A DNA stretch of 64,000 nt from positions 18,141,254 through 18,205,253 of the forward strand of contig NC_053501.1 in assembly GCF_905171775.1 (NCBI RefSeq), read 5' to 3'. The notes under the pieces were generated by a model, which was not told the origin of the DNA, ran no database searches, and saw only the letters and a list, made by a program, of their open reading frames with translations. Source of the DNA: Rana temporaria. Its lineage: Eukaryota > Chordata > Amphibia > Anura > Ranidae. Position numbers and translations under genes: made by a program. Of this stretch, positions 19,946 to 30,143 are shown piece after piece; the first letter of the stretch is position 1, and each line of letters opens with the position of its first letter.

Positions 19946-20590
19946 ACTGAAGTAAATATACAATAATATACAAACTAATGAATAACTATATAACTATTGC
20001 ATATATGTATTAATTTGTCCAATCATATAATTAGCTAGTCTATTAAGAATCTAATAAGCACAATGATATAAGGTTATCAATGAAAGTAGACACACTACTT
20101 AGTAACAAAATATATTTCATTTATTTCCCAATAAAATAGGAATATACTAACATCAAACACTGAACAGCAGAATATCAGAAATACTTATCACAATCCTCTA
20201 GACACAGTCTCATCTGCTCGGCTCAAGAAGGCAAAAGAGGGCCTCAGCCTCATGGCTTAGGCCCAAGCCAATATCTACGAGGCTCTCACAAGCAGGCCAG
20301 CAGCAAAAGAGAAAAGGGGACTCTTACTTTTCTGTGTGTGCTTTTTACATTCATTCACCCTCACTCATAACCACCCCCACTTGCCTCCTGTCCAATCAGA
20401 TATTGTCAAGAGGTAGTCCTTGTAATATATTATATTGGCCTCTAGGGGCAGCATTGCCCATGTACCACACACAGGAGCTTGTTTAACTTTTGATCTTTGT
20501 CATCAATCATCCTGGCAGCCATTGCTCCTTTTGAAGCTTGTATCACACCAGGTGGGCTTGAGCCAAGCTGTCATAGTAAAAGTTAAATAA
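19946..20590 (-). mobile_element. Candidate LTR, minus orientation
   Basis: The Tc1 remnant stops at 19945 and a different unit begins TGAAGTAAATATAC. On the minus strand it has AAGAGGGCC and GGAGGCAAGTGGGGG segments, then an AATAAA (complement of 20119-20124) followed by a long A/T-rich end finishing in TTCA. This arrangement resembles U3-R-U5. I could not find the matching second end or a target duplication, so the right border is a guess. Confidence 0.35.
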
Positions 20591-21390
20591 GGAGCTACTA
20601 GGCGATATGCTTTTCTCCATTTATCAAAAACGGAAATATCATTTTTGGGTGGACTTGTCTTTAATACGTATTGGAATGACAATATTAGCGTCCCTGTCCT
20701 TACATTGTAAGCAATCTCACCTTGAAGTAATTAAGCAGCTTATGGTGCAAACATTGTTGTGTCCTCCAAACTGAACAAGCTTAACTATGGCATGCCAGAA
20801 TAACACTGGATGTACTTCACGTTTGTATCACTTCGATTCTTCTCATTTGCCAGATCTCCGCATATGTTCATTATCAGCTATTTACACTGTGAAATTGGAT
20901 GCTCTCTGGCAGATGGTTCGCAGAAAGCTGCTGTTTGCAAAATGTGTGTCTTTACATCTCTTTAACAGCTTGACATGAACCGCTGTCACTGGGCATTAAG
21001 ACAGCTGCATTATTACCTGTCATTAGTAGTCGCTACAGCGTTCCCCGACTGGAAATGCCGACCTCAGCGTGCTTCACTCTGCAGATCTCACTGTGTGAGC
21101 AATGGGCTGAATTCTGCATGAAAATGAATATTAATGGGATAATTCAGAATCTTGTACAGTCTTTGATTCTCTGTGGGGAATATAAATGATATGGCAAGCA
21201 CTGATAAGAATTGGGAACTAAGCTATAGTACATGTCTGTACTGGATGACTTTTATTTCTTAGAGTAAAACTTAGATCAGTCTTAAAGAGGACCTGAGCTG
21301 GGGAAGCTGTACCAAAAACGGGCAAGCAGAGAGTGAAGGACAAGTCACTAGTATTGCTTGTTGGTCTCTCTGTAGCTGATCCTTTTCCCA
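20591..21390. other. No recognisable gene or repeat
   Basis: About 800 bp without repeat hallmarks. A short frame at 20787-20978 has no recognisable domain. This is one of the better candidates for unique host sequence. Confidence 0.5.
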
Positions 21391-22056
21391 TTAACCACTT
21401 GCTTACTGGGCACATATACCCCTTCCTGCCCAGGCGAAATTTCAGCTTTGTGCGACGTGTTTTCCAAACAAAATTGGCGTCCTTTTTTTCCCCACAAATA
21501 GAGCTTTCTTTTGGTGGTATTTGATCATCTCTGCAGTTTTTATTTTTTGGGCTATAAACAAAAATAGAGCGACAATTTTGAAAAAAGCACAATATTTTTT
21601 ACTTTTTGCTATAATAAATATCCCATTTTTCCCCCTCAGTTTAGGCCGATGCGTATTCTTCTACATATTTTTGGTGAAAAAAATCACAATAAGCGTATAG
21701 TGATTGGTTTTCCCAAAAATTATAGCACCTACAAAAAAGGGGATAGAATTATGATTTTTTTTTTTTTTTTTTTTTTTTTACTAGTAATGGCATTTATCTG
21801 CGATTTTTGTCAGGACTGCGATATTACGGTGGACACAATGGACGCTTTTGACACATTTTTGGGACCATTCACATTTATACAGCAAACAGTGCTGTAAATA
21901 TGGACTGATTACTGTATAAATGTGACTGGCTGGGAAGGGGTTAACACTAGGGGGCGATCAAGGGGTTAAATGTGTTCCCTGCTAGGCACGCGCATCGGCA
22001 CCTGAGTGACGCGGCGGGCACGCGTCTCCCCAGTGATGGGAGGCCAGAGCCCGTAT
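21391..22056 (+). mobile_element. 'TTAACCACTT' family copy, 3' truncated
   Basis: It starts TTAACCACTTGCTTACTGG and holds the conserved core (CAAATAGAGCTTTCTTTTGG, TTTGATCATCTCTGC) and the later GGACACAATGGACGC and AACACTAGGGGGCG blocks. The right end is absent, replaced by the element beginning near 22057. A T-tract lies at 21755-21779. Confidence 0.85.
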
Positions 22057-22199
22057 ATCAGGGATAAGCAATTAGCGGACCTCCAGCTGTTGCCAAACTA
22101 CAAGTCCCATCATGCCTCTGCCTTTGGGTGTCATGCTTGATGCTGTCAGAGTCTGGCTATGCCTCATGGGACTTGTAGTTTGGCAACAGCTGGAGGTAT
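22057..22199. mobile_element. Short foldback hAT-type MITE ('AACTACAAGTCCCA')
   Basis: CAGGGATAAGCAATTAGC opens the element. The arms CCTCCAGCTGTTGCCAAACT and its complement AGTTTGGCAACAGCTGGAGG (about 22080-22110 and 22165-22196) pair almost perfectly. This is a widespread vertebrate hAT-derived element. The right terminus is truncated. Confidence 0.8.
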
Positions 22200-22486
22200 C
22201 AATTTACTCGGTGTAACATTATCTTTCAAAATATAAAAAAAAATTGGGCTAACTTGACTTTTGTCTTATTTTGAAATTTTTAAAAAAGTGTATTTTTTCC
22301 AAAAAAAGTGCGCTTGTAAGACCGATGCGCAAATACGGTGTAACATAAAGTATTGCAACGACCTCCATTTTATTCTCTAGGGTGTTAGAAAAAATATATA
22401 TAATGTTTGGGGTTCTAAGTAATTTTCTAGCAAAAAAAAATTGTTTTTAACTTGTAAACAACAAATCTCACAAAGAGGCTCTGTCC

Positions 22487-22980
22487 TTAAAGCGGAGTTC
22501 CACCCAAAAGTGGAACTTCCGATTAATCCACTCCTCACCCCCTTACATGCCACATTTGGGGGGGGTGGGGGCTTCAGGAGGAGTGGGACTTCCTGTCCCA
22601 CTTCCTCCGAGAGGCTACTAAGGTGAATATTCAGATCGCCTTTTGGCAGCCCCTCCCTGTAGGCGATCGCCTGGGACACGTGACAGGTCCCAGGCGATCG
22701 CTTGTCCAATAGGATAGCGCAGCGCCGCTCGCGCATGCGCAGTGACGCTCATGCATGCGCAGTGGGTGCCCGGCCGTGAAGCCGAAAGCTGTCACGGCCG
22801 GGTGCCCACACTTGGAATGAAGACGCCGGCCGGAGAGGGGGGGGAGAGGAGCGGAGCCCCGGCCGGCACGTCGCTGGAACGTGGAGCAGGTGAGTGTATG
22901 TTTATTAAAAGCCAGCAGCTACACTTTTTGTAGCTGCTGACTTTTAATAGACATAAAAAATGACTGGAACACCCCTTTAA
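22487..22980. mobile_element. TTAA-flanked element, 'AAAGCGGAGTTCCACCC' family
   Basis: TTAAAGCGGAGTTCCACCC and GGAACACCCCTTTAA are the ends, with TTAA at 22487-22490 and 22977-22980. Internal features are GGCGATCG palindromes, a CGCGCATGCGCA motif at 22730-22741, and the AGCAGCTACA/TGTAGCTGCT hairpin at about 22911-22942. No protein is encoded. Confidence 0.88.
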
Positions 22981-23079
22981 GTAGTTAAGAAACCGCTGCG
23001 CAAATATCACATTTGCAATTATCACCTTTTTATTCTACAGGGCCTCTTCTTTCAGAAAATATATAATGTTCTGGGAGGT

Positions 23080-23588
23080 TACCGTATTTATCGCGGTATA
23101 GTGCGCTCCCGCGTATACCGCGCACCCCTAAAGTTGCCCCGAATCCTGTGGAAAAAAGTTTTTTTTGTACTTACAGTTTTGGTGTCTTGCGCGGCGTCCA
23201 TTGGCTGCCTCGTCGGGTCCGGCGTCCGCCTGCGCCTTCGGGTGTCCTCTTCGTCGGGTCCGGCGTCCTTCTGCGGCGTCCTCGCGTCCTCCCCGCTCGT
23301 TTCCCGCGCCGAGTTTGAATACTGCGCCGACATATACAGAGCGCAGTACACTCGTGTATTGTCAACAATGCTCGGCTACTCTCGCGCTGACGTCCTGTAC
23401 GTCCAGGACGTCAGCGCGGGAGGAGCCGAGACTGCCCGACAATACACGAGTGTACTGCGCTCGGTATATGTCGGCGCAGTATTCAAACTCGGCGCGGGAA
23501 AGCGGGTATCGGCGTATACCGCGCAGCCACGATTTTGCCCTGATCCTCAGGGCAAAAAAGTGCGCGGTATACGCCGATAAATACGGTA
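23080..23588. mobile_element. Foldback element, 'CCGTATTTATCGGCGTATA' family, best copy
   Basis: Ends CCGTATTTATCGCGGTATA and CGCCGATAAATACGG are flanked by TA. The central 23301-23500 is a near-perfect inverted repeat with arms of about 95 bp (for example AGCGCAGTACACTCGTGTAT with ATACACGAGTGTACTGCGCT). Together with the terminal pairs, the element can fold along most of its length. Reading frames of 142-159 codons on the plus strand are by-products of the inverted repeat. Confidence 0.88.
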
Positions 23589-23680
23589 TGTAATTTTATT
23601 GCAAAAAATTGGGATTTTTACATGTATGCGACAAAGGGAAAAAAAATGCTCTGGAGCCGAAATGGTTACGTAAAGTTCTG

Positions 23681-24326
23681 AATTTTTTTTAGTGAATAAG
23701 CTTAGCAAACAAACTATGCAGACATATTTTGCAACCATTGGGCAAGTGACATACTGATTAATTAGGAGTTTGCTTGTGTGAGGAGATTTTCTTTACCTGA
23801 CATGATCCTAAGTACATTAGTTAGTTGTGGCAATAATGACTTCCCAGAAGTCACTTCCAGCATTTTCTAATCTACTAGCAAAAAAACAAAACAAAAACAA
23901 TAAATAAATAAAAAAATGTGATTGTCACAATCAGAGACAGAAAGTTCTTTGCAGAAGCACGTCAAATTAAGAAGTTGTCTACTTTAATTGCACATTGTGA
24001 ATTGCAATTTAAAGTCTCAAATAATTGCTGTGACACTTTTTTTGTTTGCTGTTTCTCAGTGGGAGGCATCAGCTGTCTTGGGTGCAGAGTAAAGCTAAAC
24101 CATGTGCCACTCATAAATTGTGGTAAAGCCCAACTCCAGGATTTAGAAAAAAATCAAACTTTGCAGTGGTTCACTTCCTTAACGGCAGTCTGCAAGGGTT
24201 AAATGCACAGTATTTTTAGGTGTAGAGGGACAGGCATCATTACTTACCACTTCCCCCCTGCCCTGGCCACCTCCAGTGCTGCCCTCTTGTAGGCTGGTGC
24301 CTACAACTAGTTAATGTTTTTCTCCT
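23681..24326. other. No recognisable gene or repeat
   Basis: Ordinary sequence with an A-rich run at 23880-23915. The frame at 23918-24202 (94 codons) shows no domain I recognise. Confidence 0.5.
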
Positions 24327-24335
24327 AGGCTGACT

Positions 24336-24678
24336 AGGGTGACCACGTGTCCTGGATTGCCCGGGACAGTCCCGCATTTTGCAGGTCTGTCCCGGGCACC
24401 TTCATTCCAGGACAATACAGTGTCCCGGAATGAAACTGACACAGCCACCCCCCGGGCCAATCTGATGCCCCCAAAAAAGGCAGCCACATCACCGTTTTAC
24501 TCACTGACAGTACTTGAATGCCTGGAGGAGCACAGTCCCCGCCCCCTGTTTGTGATTGGAGAAATCATAAATCCCGCCTCTTGTGTCCAATCACTGCGCT
24601 GTGATTCGTTACAGCACAAGCTGATTTTTGGGAAGGGGGGGTGTCCCTGAATTGTAGTTTGGAAATGTGGTCACCCTA
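24336..24678. mobile_element. Short DNA element with 9-bp TSD (AGGGTGACCA ends)
   Basis: The ends AGGGTGACCACGTGTCC and TTTGGAAATGTGGTCACCCT are inverted. The flanks AGGCTGACT at 24327-24335 and 24679-24687 are identical over 9 bp. The interior repeats GGGACAGTCCCGC/GTCCCGGGCAC motifs. The 8-9 bp duplication fits hAT or Mutator-like groups. I cannot decide between them. Confidence 0.85.
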
Positions 24679-24746
24679 AGGCTGACTCATGTTCTGCAGC
24701 TATCTGTTTCAAGCTGTGCTGTTTCTCCTGCCTGTGTGCTCAGTCT

Positions 24747-25231
24747 TTAAAGGGGTTGTAAAGGTTCATGTTTTTTCACCTAATGCATTCTATGCATTAG
24801 GGTGAAAAGCATATTACGATCACTGGCCACCCAGCCCCCCGTTTTACTTACCTAAACCCTGGAAAGTCCACGTTGCGAACGCGCTCTTCCTTTGCTTGGT
24901 CTTTTCTGTGCTTTCCCGTTTCTTCATTGGATAATTGATAGCAGCGCAGCCATTGGCTCGCGCTGCTGTCAATCAACTCCAATGACGCGGGGGGCGGGCC
25001 GAGTCCTGCCTGTAGTTAACGCCTATGGACGCTGAATACAGGACTGGAGCACGACCGCAAGGTAACCCCCTTAACAGAGGGGTTTATCAGAAGCGGGCAG
25101 GAGCAGAGACAGCTGCCGAGGGACCCCAGGAAACGAGGATCGGGGCCACTCTGTGCAAAACGAGCTACACAGTGAAGTAAGTATGACATGTTTGTTATTT
25201 TTTTTTATTTGAAGCTTTGGTATCACTTTAA
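24747..25231 (+). mobile_element. TTAA-flanked element, 'AAAGGGGTTGTAAAGG' family
   Basis: TTAAAGGGGTTGTAAAGG opens the element and TTGGTATCACTTTAA closes it, with TTAA at both edges. Features are the TAATGCATTCTATGCATTA hairpin at about 24781-24800 and an inverted pair AGCAGCGCAGCCATTGG/GCTCGCGCTGCTGTC. This copy serves as reference for the fragments at 7725, 9087, 14046, 42193 and 55383. Confidence 0.85.
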
Positions 25232-25309
25232 GCTTTCTAAACCAGCCGGGTACAAATTGTTACAATGTAGATGTGTGGTGGATCTGAGGAATTTATTGGC
25301 TAGATTTTC

Positions 25310-26090
25310 CCACCAATTTCCCACCACATACAAAGGGCTTACCTGAAGTGCCTATGTGAATATAAAATCAATGGGAGCGTCCCTAGCGGCCAGCGTAAAT
25401 ATGCGCCCACGATACGCGGGCGTAGGAAAGTTACGTTGGTCGGATGAAGCCTATTTTCAGGCGTATCTTGGTTTCAGAGTCCGGCGCTGTGATACCTTTG
25501 CCTATATGTCTCAGTGTACTGCTCCCTGCTAGCCATGGGTAGAGGTAGAAAGGAATTTCATGTGTGATTCATTCCTCTGACAGGTTATTGACGTGCTAAT
25601 GTCCCCTCACTATTCTAAAGGTTAATTGATCTATTGTGTTATGTAAAGAAGATCTGTGTTTACCCTTAAAAGATGTGTATTGTATCATCAGGCTAAATGA
25701 TTAGAGAAGTAGTATGTTAATTATTCTGATTGCTTCAGTGTAGTAATTAACTCCAGTGATGTCTTTATCTAAAGAAATGTGTCTGCATGGTCGGCTCCGA
25801 CTTGTCTCCTATAATCTGTATGGGAAACCCCACTGTGTGAGGGGGGCGTTCCTAACAGGCTGTAACCACATATAAGCTGAGTTTTTGTGTCAATAAAGTG
25901 TCTTGGTTCCAGCATCCAGTCTTGACTCATGTGTGGGGAATCCTGTGATGTTCTTGTATGGAGAGGAGGGAATGTTTGACGGGGATATCATACCGATACC
26001 GTCACAGGCGCATAGATACGACAGCGCATATTTACACTTACGCGGCGTATCTCGAGATACGTCGGCGTAAGTGCTTTGTGAATCCGGGCC
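25310..26090 (-). mobile_element. TWA-type 'GGCCCAGATTC' family copy split by a solo LTR
   Basis: 25380-25487 (AGCGGCCAGCGTAAATATGC) and 26007-26090 (GTGCTTTGTGAATCCGGGCC end) are consecutive parts of this family, in reverse relative to 60539. The left terminus is degenerate, so the start is approximate. Confidence 0.75.
25488..26006 (+). mobile_element. Retrovirus-like solo LTR, TSD GGCGC
   Basis: The 519-bp unit begins TGTGATACC and ends ATACCGTCACA, flanked by perfect GGCGC duplications (25483-25487 and 26007-26011). A TATAAG box at about 25871 and an AATAAA at 25892-25897 are spaced like a retroviral U3/R boundary. No internal viral genes are present. This is the scar of an old endogenous retroelement, by inference of the ERV type. 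Confidence 0.9.
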
Positions 26091-27383
26091 ATACTGTATA
26101 TATAGCACCATATTTATGTCACCGATGATGAAAGCTGAAAGTAACTTGAAATGTTTGCTTCAACCTCAATATTCTTCCCATGCCAGGGGATTACGATAAT
26201 TCAACAAAACACGTCTCTTCTTTTCAAAAGAAAATGATGTGACTCTGCAGAGAGATGGATGGTGATTGATTTATAGACCGTGCCTATAGGTGCAAACTGC
26301 AAAGTCGAAGACACTTGATAACTCAGTCCATCAATTAATCACTACAAGTCCTCAGAGAAGATGGATCAAAAAACAAAAAAGTAAAAAAAAACAACAACTC
26401 AATTCTTTTTCTAAATTTACCATTCTCACTGCCTAATGGGCAAAATCCGAATGATGTAGACAACAGATTGAGATAAATCGAATGTGCTTTCACAAAGAAA
26501 ACTCATCTACGCCGCTCTGACTATATCGTGGAATAATGCCAATCTCATACGCTGCTTTAATGCACCAACTTTTACTTCTGTACCCCAATTGGAGGAGAAG
26601 ACATAACTGTGACATACTCATTACGTTGACTATGTCAGTGATAACCAGTAATTGCCCAAAACTCAGGAAGCATCAATTTGTATTAAACTGGGCATTTACC
26701 ATTCAAGATAAGCAACGTTCAAGCTGAGTGGACACAAAATACTTCAAGGCGACAATAAAATTGAATCTATCTGGTTGTGCTGTAACCAGCGTCATTGGAT
26801 TTCTGCGGAATTGTAAAAAGTACCTTTTTATGTCCGAAAGTTACTTTACAAACTTGGCCATATTTAATCAAAGACACTCCTGCCACATGACCTTGGTTAT
26901 CAGGTTAGGAGGCAACACCAAAGAGGAAGATATAAATATTGTAGTTCCTTTTTTTTTATTTCTTGGCCTTTGTCTAGCCACTTCTCAACTCCTGTAAGTA
27001 AAATATGCAGAAGAACTGGAAGAATTGGCAAGTCAAGAGGAGTCACAAACCAGTTAAAATCTCCTGCATTTAAGAAAATAATTAAATTGAGTACAGTCAA
27101 ACACATTTGATTTGACCCCACTAACTATTAGAAAACTGGTGACAAAGGTTCTGAAGGTTTTTTTTTAACAAAATTCCACTAGTGTATGGCCAGCTGAAGA
27201 ATACTGCCTCATAGGCATACTGGTGATCTTGCCTCAGGGTGTGTGTCAGATAAAGGTAAGTTCAAGCTAGGTATTGGTTAATAATTTTCAAACAAATAGA
27301 TGCAACCCTAGGAAATCCATAAAAAGTTGATCACAGTATTTAAGCCTGAGGTATCTTGGATCCATAAGTAGGCACCTTACTAG
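26091..27383. other. No recognisable gene or repeat
   Basis: About 1.3 kb lacking repeat hallmarks, one of the longest such stretches. Adjacent short frames at 26536-26727 and 26728-26997 have no domain I recognise and no splice context that I can support. Confidence 0.5.
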
Positions 27384-27451
27384 AACACAGTCAGGGCCGT
27401 CTTTAATATGGTTTGGGCCCAGGGCAAACATTTTTTTTGGGCCCCCCTCCA

Positions 27452-27945
27452 GCTTATTTTGGGCCTGGCTGGTTCACATGTATGTGTTTTGGCGGCCCTC
27501 ATTTGTGCAGGTACAGCAGCCCATTGATTTGAATGGGCTGCCATGCCTTTGTTTCCTGCAGAAAAAAGGTGCATTCAGCATTTTAAAAATACAGTTGCCT
27601 TGAAATCCATTCTGCTTTTGCACCATGCTACTTACCTGCAGTTCTTGCACACACAAACGCACTGTGTTTTTAAAAGCGTGACCTAAACGTCTAAAAATGC
27701 AGCAAGTTTGACAGTGCGGGAACTGCAGATAAGTCACAGCAGACAGCAGAATGGACAGACAGTGCTGTATTTCAGTGCTTCATGGGCATAGGGGTGCCGT
27801 GTGCGCAGCCTATAACATGAGGCATGCGCTTTTCTTTGCAGGAAACGCAGGCATGGTGGCCCATTCAAATGGGCTGCTGTGCCTGCGCAAATGTGGGCCG
27901 CCAAAACACATACATGTGAACCAGCCAGGCCCAAAATAAGCCCAT
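27452..27945. repeat. Internal foldback of the hAT element
   Basis: The left arm has GGGCCTGGCTGGTTCACATG, paired with CATGTGAACCAGCCAGGCCC in the right arm (about 27912-27932). Pairing continues inward through AGCCCATT..AATGGGCT for about 130 bp. The loop is about 230 bp. It may be a separate foldback element nested here. Confidence 0.85.
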
Positions 27946-28028
27946 CAAGCAGTTAAATACAGACAGTAATGTCATGTGCTCTGAGGCTTTACTCAGCCAG
28001 GACTGCAGGTCTGGTCTGTGATTTAAAG

Positions 28029-28138
28029 AGTTCCTCTATTTTACACATGGCATGGCATGGGGTCCCATGGTGCTAAAGCAGAATGGACAGACGGTGCTGT
28101 GACCCCCATGCCATGCCATGTGTAAAATAGAGGAACTT
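28029..28138. repeat. 33-bp-arm palindrome
   Basis: GTTCCTCTATTTTACACATG at the left pairs with CATGTGTAAAATAGAGGAAC at the right. GGCATGGCATGGGG pairs with CCCCATGCCATGCC. The loop shares CAGAATGGACAGAC with 27749, hinting at local duplication. Confidence 0.9.
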
Positions 28139-29088
28139 TTTAAAACACTGACCAAACCTGCAGTGAATCATCAAATATTATAAAGACTTTGGGCACACTC
28201 TACAGAAAACTTCAATTTACAATATAGATTAGCAAACAGTGACATACCTTGAGGAGCAGGACATGAAGAAGTCAGCCTCAGGAAGAGCAAACTGGGGATG
28301 TTATAAAATCACATTCTAATTCACTTTTATATACAAGCAGCACCCAGTGGCAGGAAGGGAGAAGTGCGCGTCTAAAGGGAAGCCAGGGGTGCTGTACATT
28401 TTAAAAAACTTCGAAGGGAATCAGTACTGTCACTGGCTGCGTGCCGCGGATGATTTTCAGCCTGATTTGTGGGCAGCACAGGGGCTTAACGGGAGGCAGG
28501 GCCGCCATCAGGAATTATGGAGCCACTTACACAGCTTCAGGCATGGCCCCCTGGAGCAGAGAACCGGGATGGGGGGTGCTGCCGCCTGAAATTGAGAAGC
28601 AGGGGGGGCTGCCGCAAATTTAGAAGTAGGGGGCCCTTTACAAAAAAAGAAATAAGAAAGAAATAATGAAAAATATATTAAAAAAGGGGTGTACCATCTG
28701 GGGCCCTGGGGACCTCTGGGCCCTTTAATAAAAAGAAAAAAAGAAATAAAAAATAATATATAAAAAATATATTTTAAAAAGGGGGTTGCCATCTGGGGCC
28801 CTGGGGACGTCTGGGCCCTTTAATATTTTTTTTTAATAAAAATAAATTCCAAAAAAAAGGGGGTTGCCATCCGGGACCTCTGGGCCCTTTAATAAAAAAT
28901 ATATATAAAGAAACATTTATTAAAAAAAGGGGGGGGTTGCCATCCAGGGCCCTGGGGACCTCTGGGCCCTTAAATAAAAAAAAAATAATAAAAATATATA
29001 AACAAAAATAAAAAAATTAACATTTATAAAAAAGATAAAGGGTGTTTGCCACATGGGGCCCTGGGGACCTCTGAGCCCTTTAATAAAA

Positions 29089-29092
<4 letters not shown>

Positions 29093-29160
<68 letters not shown>
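29093..29160. repeat. (AT)n microsatellite
   Basis: About 66 bp of uninterrupted AT dinucleotides inside the tandem array. It yields false Tyr-Ile frames. Confidence 0.98.
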
Positions 29161-29163
<3 letters not shown>

Positions 29164-29270
29164 AAAAGAAATAAAATATATAAAAAAAAATTTTTTATAA
29201 AAAAAAGGAGGGTTGCCATCCAGGGCCCTGGGGACCTCTGGGTCCTATAATAATAATAATAATAAACATT

Positions 29271-29357
<87 letters not shown>
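29271..29357. repeat. (AT)n microsatellite
   Basis: About 85 bp of nearly pure AT dinucleotides in the next spacer of the array, with one AAT interruption near 29280. Preceded by a short (TAA)n. Confidence 0.98.
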
Positions 29358-29359
<2 letters not shown>

Positions 29360-29748
29360 AATATTTTTTTTTTATAAAAAAAGGGGGCTGTCATCCGGGG
29401 CCCTGGGGAACTATGGGCCCCTGGGGACCCCCAGACCTCTAAAAAAAATTGGCCCTTTAATAAAAAATAAAATAAAAATATATTAAAAAATTGTCCCTTT
29501 AATAAAAATATATAATTTTTTTATTTTTTTTTATTTAAAAATAAATTAAAAAAGGGGGGGTTGCCATCTGGGGCCCTGGGGTCCTCCGGGCCCCTGGGGG
29601 CCTCCAGACCCCTAAAAAAAAAAAAAAAAAAAAAATATATTTTTTTTTTTTTTTTTTTTTAAAGGGGGTTGCTTTGGGCCCCCAACAGTGACAGGGCCCA
29701 GGGCACCTGCCCCATTTGCCCTGCGGTAAAGACGGCCCTGAACACAGT

Positions 29749-30143
29749 GCATTAAAGAAGGTGACTCTCTGATGTTATTGGGAAGAGAAATGCAGAGTTT
29801 CAGGGCATAACAAGAAAAGGCCCTAAAGTCTAAAGTGTGGTGGTCAAATGCGGACAGAAGGATCCTGAAGAGCAGTGTAATGAATCTGCAGTAATGTTTC
29901 ACGCCCTGTCTGTTTGCTTACCTTTCTGTCTGTGTATCAGCTTAGGGAAGCAGGGAACAAAGATTATTTCTGGACAGCTGCAATCTGAACAAATTGTAGC
30001 GTTTTATTAAAAGAAGGACAGCACTACAAGTCACAGCAAAATAAAATAAAACCTGACCCTTGACGCGTTTCGCACTAAACTAGTGCTTAGTCATATCTAT
30101 GACACAATATATACACAATATACACAATTGCTCCGACTGTCCT
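29749..30143. repeat. Unassigned stretch and 'GACGCGTTTCGCAC' repeat fragment
   Basis: 29749-29934 shows nothing recognisable. 29935-30125 holds CAAATTGTAGCGTTTTATTA, TTGACGCGTTTCGCAC and CTAGTGCTTAGTCAT, a frog dispersed repeat of the same general type as 7376 and 63830. The TTTCG context is followed by a small palindrome (ACTAAACTAGT). Confidence 0.5.

Larger units (their letters stand above)
22330..23680. repeat. 'ATATATAATGTTTGGGG' dispersed repeat, two tandem units broken by two insertions
   Basis: The unit (TATTGCAACGACC, AAATATATATAATG, TAATTTTCTAGC) runs 22330-22486. A second, diverged unit is seen at 22981-23079 and 23589-23680. It is interrupted by the TTAA element at 22487-22980 and the foldback at 23080-23588. 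Removing the latter restores GGGAGGTTATGTAATTTT. Confidence 0.7.
28620..29660. repeat. Tandem array, GGTTGCCATCTGGGGCCCTG unit
   Basis: About nine units of variable length, each with GGTTGCCAT, GGGGCCCTGGGGACCTCT and GGGCCCTTTAATAAAAA, separated by A/T-rich spacers that account for most of the length differences. Two copies in reverse orientation are at 1-84. Confidence 0.92.
27392..29740. mobile_element. hAT-type element, 2.35 kb, array-bearing
   Basis: The ends CAGGGCCGTCTTTAATATGG and GGTAAAGACGGCCCTG are inverted. Identical 8-bp duplications AACACAGT lie at 27384-27391 and 29741-29748, the hallmark of hAT insertion. No transposase was found. Instead it carries a large foldback (27452-27945), a short perfect palindrome (about 28029-28138), a tandem array (28620-29660) and two (AT)n tracts. 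The terminal GGGCCC motifs resemble the array units, so the array may have grown out of the right end. Confidence 0.92.

Noticed and set aside
23101..23593. 159- and 142-codon plus-strand frames
   Set aside because: They span the inverted repeat of a foldback element, with no domain I recognise.
28920..29360. 146-codon minus-strand frame of alternating Tyr-Ile
   Set aside because: It is the translation of (AT)n tracts and the GGGCCC array, a low-complexity by-product.
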